Of a DNA stretch of 64,000 nt, positions 9,387-19,434 are shown piece after piece (within the stretch, counting starts at the first letter, position 1; every line of letters begins with the position of its first letter). A program made the position numbers and the translations under genes. Origin of the DNA: JAMXLO01 sp963794185. GTDB taxonomy: Bacteria > Pseudomonadota > Alphaproteobacteria > Acetobacterales > Acetobacteraceae. Below the pieces are notes generated by a model. It worked only from the letters and a program-made list of their open reading frames with translations. It ran no database searches and was not told the DNA's origin. The DNA lies in the NCBI GenBank assembly GCA_963794185.1, contig CAWCDM010000125.1, positions 46,103-110,102 on the forward strand. Direction: 5' to 3'.

Positions 9387-12169
9387 ATGTCAGACGTTGT
9401 CGTCGTCGAATCCCCCGCCAAGGCCAAGACCATCAACCGCTATCTCGGTGGCGGCTATACCGTGCTGGCCAGCCTCGGGCACGTGCGCGACCTGCCCCCC
9501 AAGGATGGCTCGGTGCGTCCCGAACAGGACTTCGCCATGGACTGGCAGTCCGACGCGCGGGGGAAAAGCAGGTCGGCGCCATCGCCAAGGCGCTGAAGGG
9601 CGCGAGCACGCTGTATCTCGCCACCGACCCGGACCGCGAGGGCGAGGCGATCTCGTGGCATGTGAAGGCCATGCTGGCCGACAAGAAGGCGCTGAAAGGC
9701 ATCGACGTCCGCCGCATCACCTTCAACGAGATCACCCGCACCGCCGTCCGCTACGCCGTCGCCCATCCGCGCGACCTGGATCAGCCGCTGATCGAGGCGT
9801 ATCTGGCGCGCCGGGCGCTCGACTACCTGGTCGGGTTCACGCTCTCGCCGGTGCTGTGGAGAAAGCTTCCGGGCAGCCGCAGTGCCGGGCGGGTGCAGTC
9901 GGTTGCGCTGCGCCTGATCTGCGACCGCGAGGCCGAGATCGAGGCGTTCCGCTCGCGCGAGGACTGGACGGTGGAGGCGGACTTCCTCACCCCGGCCGGT
10001 GCGCCGTTCACCGCGCGGCTGACGCATTTCGAGGGTAAGCGGCTGGAGCAGTTCGACCTCGCCAACGAGGCGCTGGCAAAGCGTGCCAAGGCTGCGGTGG
10101 AGGCCGGCCGCTTCACCGTCGGTTCGGTCGAGAAGAAGCGGGTCCGGAGAAATCCGCCGCCGCCGTTCACCACCTCGACCCTGCAGCAGGAGGCCTCGCG
10201 CAAGCTCGGCTTCGGCGCGCAGCAGACCATGCGCCTGGCACAGCAGCTCTACGAGGGCGTCGACATCGGCGGCGAGACCACTGGTTTCATCACATATATG
10301 CGGACCGACGGCGTGCAGATGGCGCGCGAGGCGGTGTCCGCGATCCGCGACCACGTGCTGGGGGCCTACGGCGCCGACTACGTGCCCGGCGCGCCGCGCG
10401 AGTACCAGAGCCGGATCAAGAATGCCCAGGAGGCGCACGAGGCGATCCGCCCGACCGATGTTGCGCGCACGCCGGACAGTGTTGCGGGCTATCTCAATTC
10501 CGATCAGCGCCGGCTCTACGAACTGATATGGAAGCGCGCCGTCGCCTCGCAGATGCAGTCGGCGGAGCTCGACCAGGTCAGCGTCGAGGTCACCGACGGC
10601 AAGGGCCTGCGGCTGCGCGCCACCGGCTCCATCGTGGCGTTCGACGGCTTCCTGAAGCTGTATCGCGAGGATCAGGACGATGCGGCCGAGGAGGACGACG
10701 GCCGCATGCTGCCGCCGATGGCGGAACGCGATCCGCTGAAGCTCGGCGCAGTGAATGCGCTGCAGCACTTCACCCAACCGCCGCCGCGCTACTCCGAGGC
10801 GAGCCTGGTGAAGAAGATGGAGGAACTGGGGATCGGCCGGCCTTCCACCTACGCCTCGATCCTCTCGGTGCTGCAGGACCGCAAGTATGTCCGCCAGGAG
10901 AAGCGCCGCTTCATCCCCGAGGATCGCGGCCGACTGGTCACCGCGTTCCTGGTGAGCTTCTTCGAGCACTACGTCGATACCGGCTTCACCGCGCAGATGG
11001 AGGAGCAGCTCGACGACATCTCAGCGGGCCAGGTGGACTGGCGCGCGATGATGCGGGCGTTCTGGGAGGGGTTCTCGCACGCGGTGGACCAGACCAAGGA
11101 CCTCAAAATCAGCGATGTCATCGCCGCGCTGGATGCGGACCTGGGTCCCCACTTCTTCCCGCCGCGCGAGGATGGTTCCGATCCGCGCGTCTGCCAGGCC
11201 TGCGGCAACGGCAGACTGGGCCTGAAGCTCGGCCGCTACGGCAGCTTCATCGGCTGCTCGAACTATCCGGCCTGCCAATACACACGGCGCCTGGCCATCG
11301 AGACCGGCGACGAGCAGGGCGAGACCTTGAAGGATGGCATGCGCGAACTCGGGCGGCATCCCGAGACCGGCGAGGAGATCACCGTCCGCCGCGGCCCGTA
11401 TGGGCTCTATGTGCAGCAGGGCGAGAACGGCGACGACAAGGACGGCAAAAGGAAGGTCAAGCCGAGGCGCACGTCGCTGCCGCGCGGCATGGACGGCGAA
11501 CAGATCACGCTCGAACAGGCGATCGGGCTGCTGTCGCTGCCGCGCGTCATCGGCATGCATCCCGAGACAGGGGAAAAGATCGAGGCCGGCGTCGGCCGCT
11601 TCGGTCCCTATGTGCGCATGGGCGCGGTCTACGGCTCGCTGGACCGCGACGACGACGTCCTGAACATTGGCATCAACCGTGGGGTGGACCTGATCGCGCG
11701 CAAGATGGCGAGCGTGCGCACAATCGGCGCCCACCCGGGCGACAAGGAGCAGATCGCGGTGCGCAAGGGCCGCTTCGGTCCCTACGTGCAGCATGGCAAG
11801 ACGGTCGCCAACCTGCCGCGCGGCGTGATGATGGAAGAGATCACGCTCGAACAGGCGGTGGCGCTGCTGGCCGAGAAGGGCAAGCAGTTGCGTCCGCGCG
11901 GGGCGGCGGGGCGGCGGGGACGCGGGGCGGTCGCGACAAAGCCGGCGGCGGCGGACGCTGCGCCGGCCAAGGCGAAGGTGAAGGCCAAGCCGGCAGCGGA
12001 CCATACGCCGGCCAAGGCGAAGGCCAAGCCGGCGAAGCGGCGGGCGGCGAAGGCCAAGCGCGCGGCGCCGAAGCCAGCGGCGAAGCGGGCGGCGGCCGCC
12101 AACGCGCCGGCCAAGAAGAAGACGGCGGCGCGGGGGAAGAAGGCCGCGGTCGGGCGGGTGGCGCGGTAG
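9387..12169 (+). CDS. topA: DNA topoisomerase I, interrupted by one indel in a G run
   Basis: Type IA topoisomerase that relaxes negative supercoils. The Toprim domain begins VVVVESPAKAKTINRYLGGG and contains the acidic motif ATDPDREGEAISWH. The active-site tyrosine lies in GFITYMRTDG (about 10285). A C4 zinc-ribbon (CQACGNG...CSNYPAC) is followed by three C-terminal repeats of the type HPETGE...RFGPYV and an Ala/Lys-rich basic tail of about 90 residues. The first 58 codons are in one frame and the rest in another. The break falls in GCGCGGGGGAAAAGCAG: a run of five Gs at 9559-9563 should have six to give RGEKQVGAIAKAL. Because topA is normally essential, a homopolymer consensus error is the simplest explanation. 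The start ATG at 9387 lies 17 bp after dprA. Confidence 0.95.
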
Positions 12170-12218
12170 CGGCGCGCGATCGTCGCCGAAGGGCCGGTCT
12201 CTGCGCCTGGCCGAGCAG

Positions 12219-13038
12219 TCAATACCTTGAGGCGAGCCGCTTTGCTCGCCTGAATGGATGGCACACCTGACCCAGCAGGTGATCGGGCACGCGGCTGTCG
12301 GTGACACCAAAGACGGTCGGCAGTTCGCCCTTCGGCATGTGGAAGGTGCCGAATGCAAGATCGAGAAATGGGAAGGTAGGAGCGAAGTTCCTGTTTCCCC
12401 CACGATCGCCGTAGGTGTGGTGCCAACGGTGAAAGACCGGGCTCGCAAGAACATAGCGGAACGGGCCGAATGTCCAGTTCAGGTTCGCATGCACCAGAAG
12501 GCCGAACAGCGTATTGAACGGCACCAGGTAGATGAATGCCTTGGGACTGAACCCGGCGAAGCCGACGAGCACATTGATCAGGGTGGAATAGAGAATGAAG
12601 TTGACGGGGTGCGTGCGCACCGAGGTCAGCCAGTCGACCCGCGTCGGCGCATGATGGATGCAATGAAAGCGCCAGAGCGGATTTCGATGGAACAGCCGAT
12701 GACCCCAGGTACTGCACCAGGTCCGTGACGAGCAGGATGACGAGGGCCTGCAGCAGAATGGGCATGTCGGCCAGAGAGCGCGTGGCCGATGCAATTCGAT
12801 CGAGGTGCGCGTAGTCCACGGCGTATGAGCGGGCCAGGAACGCGACATAGCCATAGAGCAGCGGGCCGATAAACCAGTAGGCGAGGTCCGCCTTCATGTC
12901 GCTGCGCCAGAATGGCTGTTTCTGGGCCTTGAAGATCCAGTGCAACGAACCGAACAGCGTCAGGCCGATCACGAACCACACGGTCAGGAAGACGAGCGTC
13001 GGGACCACAGCGCTGATATAGGTGGCGTTCTGCTGCAT
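12219..13038 (-). pseudogene. Fatty acid hydroxylase/sterol desaturase family protein, one indel
   Basis: A membrane-bound di-iron oxygenase of the ERG3/sterol desaturase type. Three histidine clusters are visible: HRLFHRN, HCIHHAP and HRWHHTYGD. Hydrophobic segments precede them (VVPTLVFLTVWFVIGLTLF and IGPLLYGYVAFLA). The ATG at 13038 (MQQNATYISAVV) is the most natural start, although the frame stays open upstream. The frame breaks at about 12708: LVTDLVQY should continue WGHRLFHRNP, and one extra G in CCAGGTACTG causes the shift. Family members hydroxylate or desaturate lipids; the substrate cannot be told. It is convergent with topA and divergent from rnr. Confidence 0.85.
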
Positions 13039-13174
13039 GATCTGTCCGGTTGCACCGGGTTTGAAATGGCTCGGCCGCGGCGCGATGCGTAGCATACAAG
13101 TTCGCATAGATCACCCAATCCCGTAGCGAACGAAGGCGGCGCTGCTCGGATAGCCAGTCTCAGCAGGGGCAGCT

Positions 13175-15244
13175 TTGCCAATCGCGGCGCGTGCGAGGCA
13201 GACCTCGCAGGCGGCGGTGCGAACGCGCATATGGTTACGCGTGAACCGATCCTCCGCCGAGCCCCGATCCCGACCCCGAACCGCAGGCCCTCGCCTGCCG
13301 GAGACCGCCATCATCGTGGTCAGCGGCACCGACCCCGACGGCGACGCCATCGCCCGGCCGGCGATCTGGGATGGTGCGGACGGCCCCCCGCCGATCATCT
13401 TCATGGCAGCCGAACCGCGCGGGCAGCCGGCGCTCGCGCCCGGCGAGCGGGTGCTCGCACGCCTCAGGCCCGCCGGTCCGGGGCGCTACGAAGGCCGGAC
13501 CATGCGGCGGCTGACCGACGTGCCGGGCCGCGTGCTCGGCGTCTACCAACGCGGCCGCATCGTTCCCACCGACCGCCGCGCCAAGGCGGATTGGCTGGTC
13601 CCGCCCGGCGCGGACGCCGGCGCCGCTGACGGCGAATTCGTGCTCGCCGAACCGCTGCCGCACCACCGGCTCGGCCTGAAGCCGGCGCGCATCATCGAGC
13701 GGCTCGGCGCGATGGGCGATGCGCGCTCGGTCAGCCTGATCGCGATCCACACCCACGACATCCCACAGGTTTTTCCTCCCGCCGCGCTGGCCGAGGCCGA
13801 GCACGCACGCCCTGCGACGCTCGGCGCGCGCAGCGACCTGCGCGAGGTCCCCCTGGTCACCATCGACGGCGAGGACGCGCGCGACTTCGACGACGCGGTC
13901 TTCGCTGAACCGGACGGATCGGGCTTCCGCCTGATCGTCGCCATCGCCGACGTGGCCCACTACGTGCGCCCGGGCTCGGCGCTGGACGAGGCGGCGCGCA
14001 CGCGTGGCAACAGCGTGTATTTCCCCGACCGCGTCGTGCCGATGCTGCCCGAGGCGCTGTCCAACGGCTGGTGCAGCCTGCGTCCGCAGGAGGACCGCTC
14101 CTGCCTGTTCGTCGAACTGCGCTTCGACGCCGGCGGGCGCAAGCAATCTCACCGGTTCGGCCGCGGCCTGATGCGCAGCGCCGCGCGACTCACCTATGAG
14201 CAGGTGCAGCGGGCCCAGGACTCGGGCGAGGATCTCGGCCTGCCGCTGCCGCATCTCTATGGTGCGCTCCGCGCCCTGCTCGACGCGCGCACCGCCCGCG
14301 GCACGCTCGACCTCGATCTACTGGAGCGTAAGGTGGTGCTGAACCCTGCCGGCAAGGTTGTCAGCGTCACGCCGCGCCCGCGGCTCGACAGCCACCGGCT
14401 GATCGAGGAATTCATGGTGCTGGCCAACGTCGCCGCGGCAGAGGAGCTGGAGCGCCTGCACCAGCCCGCAATGTACCGCGTGCACGCGCCGCCCTCGGAC
14501 GAAAAACTCGCCTTCCTGCGTGGCTTTCTGCACGGCCTCGGCATCTCGCTCCCGCCCGGCGACCAGGTGCATCCGCGCGACCTGGACCGCGTGCTGCGTC
14601 AGGCTGCCGGCACCGCCGAAGCCCCGCTGGTCAACGATGTGATGCTGCGCAGCCAGTCGCAGGCCGAGTACAGTCCCGACAATATCGGCCATTTCGGGCT
14701 CGCCCTGCCACGTTATGCTCACTTCACCAGTCCGATCCGTCGCTACGCCGACCTGCTGGTGCATCGCGCGCTGATCCGCGGTCTGCGCCTCGGTCCCGGC
14801 GAATTGGCGCAGGACGAGGCGCAGCGCTTCCCGGATACCGCCTCGCATATCACGGCGACCGAGCGTCGCGCGCAGCTTGCCGAGCGCGACGCCATCGACC
14901 GTTACCTCGCTGCATACATGGTGGACAAAGTTGGCGCGAATTTCGCAGCGCGCATTTCCGGCGTGACGCGGTTCGGGCTTTTCGTCACAGTCGCTGAAAG
15001 TGGCGCAAGCGGCATCGTTCCGGTGCGCTCGCTGCCCGATGATTACTGGAACCACGATGAGCGGGAGCAGACGCTGACCGGACGCCGGACCCGCATCACG
15101 TTTCGCCTGGCACAGGAGGTCGAGGTTCGGCTCGCGGAAGCCAGCCCGATCACCGGTGGGCTGGTGTTCCACATCCTGCAGGGTGCGCCTCCCGAGCGCT
15201 CGCGCGACGGCCGAAGATCGGGGAAGCGGCCCCGCCACAGGTGA
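13175..15244 (+). CDS. rnr: Ribonuclease R (RNB family), lacking the usual N-terminal winged helix
   Basis: Processive 3'-5' exoribonuclease. The RNB catalytic domain has GEDARDFDDAVF with the Mg-binding aspartates, then NSVYFPDRVVPMLPEALSNG and YAHFTSPIRRYADLLVHR. A C-terminal S1 domain (FAARISGVTRFGLFVTV) follows. RNase R proteins usually begin with a winged-helix domain of about 60 residues. Here the sequence becomes recognisable only at LPETAIIVVSGTD, and the preceding 40 residues are low-complexity Arg/Pro-rich. The annotated TTG at 13175 is therefore uncertain, and GTG codons downstream are alternatives. The 3' end overlaps the next gene by 4 bp (GTGA). The protein should keep catalytic activity but may bind structured RNA differently. 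Confidence 0.9.
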   Translation: MPIAARARQTSQAAVRTRIWLRVNRSSAEPRSRPRTAGPRLPETAIIVVSGTDPDGDAIARPAIWDGADGPPPIIFMAAEPRGQPALAPGERVLARLRPAGPGRYEGRTMRRLTDVPGRVLGVYQRGRIVPTDRRAKADWLVPPGADAGAADGEFVLAEPLPHHRLGLKPARIIERLGAMGDARSVSLIAIHTHDIPQVFPPAALAEAEHARPATLGARSDLREVPLVTIDGEDARDFDDAVFAEPDGSGFRLIVAIADVAHYVRPGSALDEAARTRGNSVYFPDRVVPMLPEALSNGWCSLRPQEDRSCLFVELRFDAGGRKQSHRFGRGLMRSAARLTYEQVQRAQDSGEDLGLPLPHLYGALRALLDARTARGTLDLDLLERKVVLNPAGKVVSVTPRPRLDSHRLIEEFMVLANVAAAEELERLHQPAMYRVHAPPSDEKLAFLRGFLHGLGISLPPGDQVHPRDLDRVLRQAAGTAEAPLVNDVMLRSQSQAEYSPDNIGHFGLALPRYAHFTSPIRRYADLLVHRALIRGLRLGPGELAQDEAQRFPDTASHITATERRAQLAERDAIDRYLAAYMVDKVGANFAARISGVTRFGLFVTVAESGASGIVPVRSLPDDYWNHDEREQTLTGRRTRITFRLAQEVEVRLAEASPITGGLVFHILQGAPPERSRDGRRSGKRPRHR

Positions 15245-16770
15245 TCCGCGTCGGCACCCTGCTGTTGCTGTTGCTGATCGCTCCCACGCAAGCCCAACCT
15301 GTCGCCGCCGTCGCTGGCTTTGACCCCGTTCTGATCGCCAACGTCTACGCGACCGCGCTCACATTCATGATGCCGCGCACGCTGGAGCCTGTCGCGGTGT
15401 CGCAGCTTACTGTCTGGGGTCTCCACGGGTTCACGGCGCTGGATCCCGACATCGTCACTGAGCTGCGGGATGGCAGGCTGAGGCTCGCCGCGCGGGATCA
15501 GGTGCTGGTTGTCAGATCGTCGCCCGCCGACGCCGACGTCAACGGATGGGCCGGCGCGGCGGCGGAGCTGTCCAGCGCGGCGGTGGCCGCTTCGCCTCTG
15601 GTTCGCCGTGCCGGCACGCAAGGCATCATCCAGAGCTTCTTCGACGAACTGTTCAACCACCTGGACCCCTATTCCCGCTACGTGCCGCCACGCGAGGCCG
15701 GCGAGGATCGCGAGCGCCGATCGGGCCAGGCCGGCGCAGGATTGCGCCTGGTTCGGCGGGGTGCGGTCGTCGTAGTGGCGGAAGCGATCATGGACGGGCC
15801 GGGAGCCATTGCCGGAATCCGCCTCGGCGATACGATCCTTGCCGTCGATGGCCAGACGATGCAGGGCCGGGATGCCCGCACGGTCGAAAAACTGATCGAC
15901 GGGCCGGAAGGCACACGCGTGGTCATCGGTTGGCGCAGCCGGGATGGCCGCACGCGCGCCGCGGAGGTCGAACGTGCCATGGTGCCGCCGGAGACCGTCT
16001 ACGCGCAGCGGGTCGGCGAGACGCTGCTAATCCAGGTGACGGCGTTCAACCGAAGCACCGACAGCCATATGGCCCACGCGATTGGGCAGGGCTTTGCCGG
16101 TCCCCGCCCGTCCGAGGGCATCGTGCTCGACCTGCGCGGCAACCGTGGCGGCCTGCTGCGGCAGGCAGTCACTGCGTCGGACAGCCTGCTGCCCGCCGGG
16201 ATCGTCGCCATCACCGCCGGTCGCGACCCGGAAGCGAACCGGATCTGGCGTTCCGTCTCCGCCGAACTGGCCGAGAACATCCCGGTGGTCGTCATGGTCG
16301 ATGGCCGGACGGCCAGTGCCGCGGAGATTCTGGCTGCAGCGCTGGCCGACCGCGGCCGGGGGGTCGTCATCGGCAGCTCCACACTCGGCAAGGGCCTTGT
16401 GCAGACGATCGCTCCGCTGCCGGACGGCGGCGAGCTGTTCGTCACCTGGAGCCGCGTGCTGGCCCCGCGCGGCTGGCCGATCCAGGGGCTGGGCGTGCTG
16501 CCGCAGGTATGCACCAGCCGCGGGCTGGAGACGCTCGAAGCGCAGCTAGCCTCGCTTGCGCGCGGGCGCCAGCCGATGGCGCAGGCGCTCGCAATCCACC
16601 ACGCCGCCCGCGCGCCACTGCCGCCTGCGCAAATCCTGGCGATCCGCAGCGCCTGCCCAGCCGCCGAGGGGCGCGAGGCCGATCTCGACACGGCGCGCCT
16701 GCTGATCCGCGACCCGGCCGCCTATGCTGCGGCACTTCTTCCGCCACTGGCGGATGTCGGTCAGGAGTAG
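15241..16770 (+). CDS. S41-family C-terminal processing protease, exported
   Basis: Periplasmic serine protease of the CtpA/S41 type. A Sec signal peptide ends near residue 18 (LLLLLLIAPTQA). A PDZ domain follows (AIAGIRLGDTILAVDGQTM), then the catalytic dyad: Ser359 in GRTASAAEIL and Lys384 in STLGKGLVQT. The 25-residue spacing is that of CtpA. The protein is 509 aa and intact. Its GTG start at 15241 overlaps the rnr stop codon by four bases, so the two are translationally coupled. It probably trims envelope proteins; the substrate is unknown. Confidence 0.9.
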   Translation: MIRVGTLLLLLLIAPTQAQPVAAVAGFDPVLIANVYATALTFMMPRTLEPVAVSQLTVWGLHGFTALDPDIVTELRDGRLRLAARDQVLVVRSSPADADVNGWAGAAAELSSAAVAASPLVRRAGTQGIIQSFFDELFNHLDPYSRYVPPREAGEDRERRSGQAGAGLRLVRRGAVVVVAEAIMDGPGAIAGIRLGDTILAVDGQTMQGRDARTVEKLIDGPEGTRVVIGWRSRDGRTRAAEVERAMVPPETVYAQRVGETLLIQVTAFNRSTDSHMAHAIGQGFAGPRPSEGIVLDLRGNRGGLLRQAVTASDSLLPAGIVAITAGRDPEANRIWRSVSAELAENIPVVVMVDGRTASAAEILAAALADRGRGVVIGSSTLGKGLVQTIAPLPDGGELFVTWSRVLAPRGWPIQGLGVLPQVCTSRGLETLEAQLASLARGRQPMAQALAIHHAARAPLPPAQILAIRSACPAAEGREADLDTARLLIRDPAAYAAALLPPLADVGQE

Positions 16771-16858
16771 ACGGTCGGCGATCATGCCACCGCGCGTTGA
16801 TCCGGCTTGACCTGCGTCCACGGGGAACGCATTTTCCGGCCATCGAGAGGATCATGCC

Positions 16859-17026
16859 ATGGCGAAGACCAACACCGTCCAGATCAAGCTCGTCTCCAGC
16901 GCCGACACCGGGTATTTCTATGTGACCAGGAAGAACGCGCGCACGCAGACGGGCAAGCTTGAGCTGAAAAAATACGATCCAGTCGTGCGCAAGCACGTGC
17001 CGTTCAGAGAAGCCAAGATCAAGTAG
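16859..17026 (+). CDS. rpmG: 50S ribosomal protein L33
   Basis: A 55-aa protein beginning MAKTNTVQIKLVSSADTGYF and ending FREAKIK, the typical alphaproteobacterial L33. It contains TRKNARTQTGKLELKKYDP and lacks the four zinc-binding cysteines found in the other L33 type. The ATG at 16859 follows GAGAGGATC. The stop overlaps the pleD stop by eight bases on the opposite strand, so the two genes are tail-to-tail. rpmG next to pleD is a familiar Rhodospirillales arrangement. Confidence 0.97.
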   Translation: MAKTNTVQIKLVSSADTGYFYVTRKNARTQTGKLELKKYDPVVRKHVPFREAKIK

Positions 17027-18401
17027 CGACGGCTCCGGCGATCGGGGCGGCGACTGCGACCCGGTTGCGCCCCGTGCGCTTGGCGGTGTACAGCGCCTCA
17101 TCCGCCGCGTGAAGCAATGCTTCCGGCGTGATCGGCATGTCCTGGCAGCATGCGACGCCGATACTGACTGTAAGCCGGGCGTTGACGCCTGGCCCCAACG
17201 CAAACTGCAAACCTTCGACCGCGGCGCGCAGACGCTCGGCCGCCAGCGAGGCATCGGCGGGTTCGGTCCCCGGCATCACGACAACGAATTCCTCGCCGCC
17301 ATAGCGGGCGAGCGAGTCGAAGGCGCGCGTGTTGGCGCGCAGCGTATCGGCGATGGCACGCAGAGCCTTGTCGCCGGCGGCGTGGCCGTATTCGTCGTTC
17401 ACCAGCTTGAAATGATCGACATCGATCATCAGCACCGCGATCTCACGGGTCTGCCCACCCTCCAGCAGGTTGCGCAGGTGCCGCATCAGGTAACGCTGGT
17501 TGTAGATGCCCGTCAGAGGGTCGGTGAGCGCCAGCGCGAGGGCTGTGCCAAGATCGGAGCGCAGCCTGTCGTGATAGAACTTGCGCCTGATCTGATTGCG
17601 GGCACGCGCGCGGAGTTCGTTTTCCTCCAGCGGCAGTGCGAGCCAGTCGTTCGCGCCGAGATCGAAGCCCCGCAGGATGCTCTCCCGCTCCTCGGGCGCT
17701 GCGATCAGCAGCATCGGGATCTCATGCGTCGCATCGGCCGCCCGCAGCGCGGAGGCGAGCTTCAGCGGGTCCTCCTCGATGAGGGATAGGCTGAGCACGA
17801 TCAGATCGAACGGGATGGCGGCCGAGAGGGACATCGCCTCTGCTGTGCTGCGCGCACGGCCGGCCACGATGCCGTCGCGGGACAATGCCTCCTGCACGGT
17901 CTGCGCCCCGAGGTCCCAATCGTCCACCACCAATGCGCGCGCGCCTGCAACCGAGGGGACAGCACGATGTTCGTCGGTCAGACCCAGTGCCCTGGCGGTC
18001 TCGCCCCGCGCACGCCACTCGTCGAGCAGCCGCTTGAGCCGCACCAGACTGCGGACCCGGGCCATCAGGGTCTCGTAGTCAACCGGCTTGGTCAGGAAAT
18101 CGTCCGCGCCCGATTCCAGGCCATGCAGCCGCTCGGCCGGCTCACCCAGAGCGGTCACCATGACGACGGGGATGTGGAGCGTGACTGAATCGTCCTTCAA
18201 CCTGCGGCAGCACTCGAACCCGTCCATGCCTGGCATCATGACATCGAGGAGAATGAGGTCCGGCTGCCATTCACGCGCCATCCGCAACGCTTCGAACCCG
18301 TCACGGGCGCTGGTGACCTGATAGTATTCAGCCGATAGCTTCGCCTCCAGCAGACGTGCGTTGGCCGGAACGTCGTCGACGATGAGTATTCTGGCAGTCA
18401 T
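17019..18401 (-). CDS. pleD: PleD-type diguanylate cyclase response regulator (REC-REC-GGDEF)
   Basis: A 460-aa regulator that makes cyclic di-GMP on phosphorylation. The first receiver domain has the acceptor Asp in DLILLDVMMPG and the lysine in FLTKPVDYE. The second receiver (ARALVVDDWDLG) has DLIVLSLSL where the phospho-acceptor would be, so it is probably a non-phosphorylated adaptor, as in Caulobacter PleD. The C-terminal GGDEF domain carries the A-site GGEEF. An inhibitory I-site RAFD lies five residues before it, so product inhibition is expected. The start MTARILIVDD at 18401 is preferred over the upstream in-frame extension. Confidence 0.93.
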   Translation of the reverse strand: MTARILIVDDVPANARLLEAKLSAEYYQVTSARDGFEALRMAREWQPDLILLDVMMPGMDGFECCRRLKDDSVTLHIPVVMVTALGEPAERLHGLESGADDFLTKPVDYETLMARVRSLVRLKRLLDEWRARGETARALGLTDEHRAVPSVAGARALVVDDWDLGAQTVQEALSRDGIVAGRARSTAEAMSLSAAIPFDLIVLSLSLIEEDPLKLASALRAADATHEIPMLLIAAPEERESILRGFDLGANDWLALPLEENELRARARNQIRRKFYHDRLRSDLGTALALALTDPLTGIYNQRYLMRHLRNLLEGGQTREIAVLMIDVDHFKLVNDEYGHAAGDKALRAIADTLRANTRAFDSLARYGGEEFVVVMPGTEPADASLAAERLRAAVEGLQFALGPGVNARLTVSIGVACCQDMPITPEALLHAADEALYTAKRTGRNRVAVAAPIAGAVAT

Positions 18402-18499
18402 TCGGGACGCGTATCCCTCTGTTCCAATGGACCGACACCGACCCACCCTGTCGAACGATATGCGAGCTTAACCCAGGGTTGCGCTGTGCGGAAGCGAAC

Positions 18500-19390
18500 A
18501 TGACGATGGAGGTGATGCTGCTGCGGGTCGCGCCGTTCTCCTTCGTGCTGCTGTGGAGCTCCTCGTTCATCGCGGCCCGGGTCGGGCTGCGGCACCTGAC
18601 GCCGCTGCTGTTCGTCGCGGTGCGGATGGTGCTGGCCGCCGCGGTGCTGCTGGGCGTCATGACGACGCTGCGGCGGTCGTGGCGGGGGCTGGCGGGCTGG
18701 TGGGCGCACTGTGCGGTTGCCGGCGTGCTGACCAACAGCGTGCTGCTGATGACGGCGCACGTCGCCATGGTCCATGTCGGCGCGGCGCCGATCGCGCTGA
18801 TCCAGACGCTCAACCCGCTGCTCACGGCGCTGCTCGCCTGGCCGCTGCTGGGCGAGCGGCTGCGGCCGCTGCAATGGCTCGGCCTGCTGCTGGGCGCCGC
18901 CGGCGTGGTGTTGATCGTCGGCCTGGCCGCTGCGAGGAGCCCGCTCGAGCTGGACGGGCTGCTGCTGGCGGCGTCCGGGACGGTCGGGCTGTGCGGCGGC
19001 ACGCTCTATTTCGGGCGGTTCTGCCGCGGGGTGCCGATCCTGGAGGGGACGACGGTTCAGTTGCTTGCCGCCGCCGTAGCCTGCGTGGCGGCGACGGCGC
19101 TGTTCGAGACGCCGCATGCCGACTGGACGGAGGGGGCGATCGCCGCCGTGCTGTGGAACGCCGCGGCGGTGTCGCTGGGCGGGATGGCACTTTACTACCT
19201 GATGCTGGTGCGCGGCAGCGCGGCGCGGGCGACGGCGAATTTCTATCTTGTGCCGGGCACCGCGGCGGTGCTGGCCTGGGCGTTGCTGGACGAGCGCCTG
19301 TCGACGCTGACGGTGGCGGGGCTGGTGGTGTCGTCGGTGGGATGCTGGATGGTCAGCCGGCGGGGCCTGTGGATCCCGGCAAGGGCATGA
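18500..19390 (+). CDS. EamA/DMT-family transporter
   Basis: An intact inner-membrane protein of about 296 aa with ten hydrophobic segments arranged as two EamA repeats. The first ends near VVLIVGLAAA and the second near VSSVGCWMVSRRG. Landmarks include APIALIQTLNPLLTALLAWP with LLGERL, and the matching FYLVPGTAAVLAWALLDERL in the second half. Members export or import small metabolites; the substrate cannot be inferred. The ATG at 18500 is chosen over a TTG at 18479. It diverges from pleD and converges with the GST gene. Confidence 0.9.
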   Translation: MTMEVMLLRVAPFSFVLLWSSSFIAARVGLRHLTPLLFVAVRMVLAAAVLLGVMTTLRRSWRGLAGWWAHCAVAGVLTNSVLLMTAHVAMVHVGAAPIALIQTLNPLLTALLAWPLLGERLRPLQWLGLLLGAAGVVLIVGLAAARSPLELDGLLLAASGTVGLCGGTLYFGRFCRGVPILEGTTVQLLAAAVACVAATALFETPHADWTEGAIAAVLWNAAAVSLGGMALYYLMLVRGSAARATANFYLVPGTAAVLAWALLDERLSTLTVAGLVVSSVGCWMVSRRGLWIPARA

Positions 19391-19434
19391 GACGCCATGC
19401 CCCCGGATCAGGTCCGAGGGCATGCCGCCATCGC

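Noticed and set aside
9555..9570. Programmed -1 frameshift in topA
   Set aside because: P-site GGG could re-pair, but AAA to GAA re-pairing in the A site is poor and no stimulatory structure is evident. A homopolymer undercall is simpler. Kept only as an alternative.
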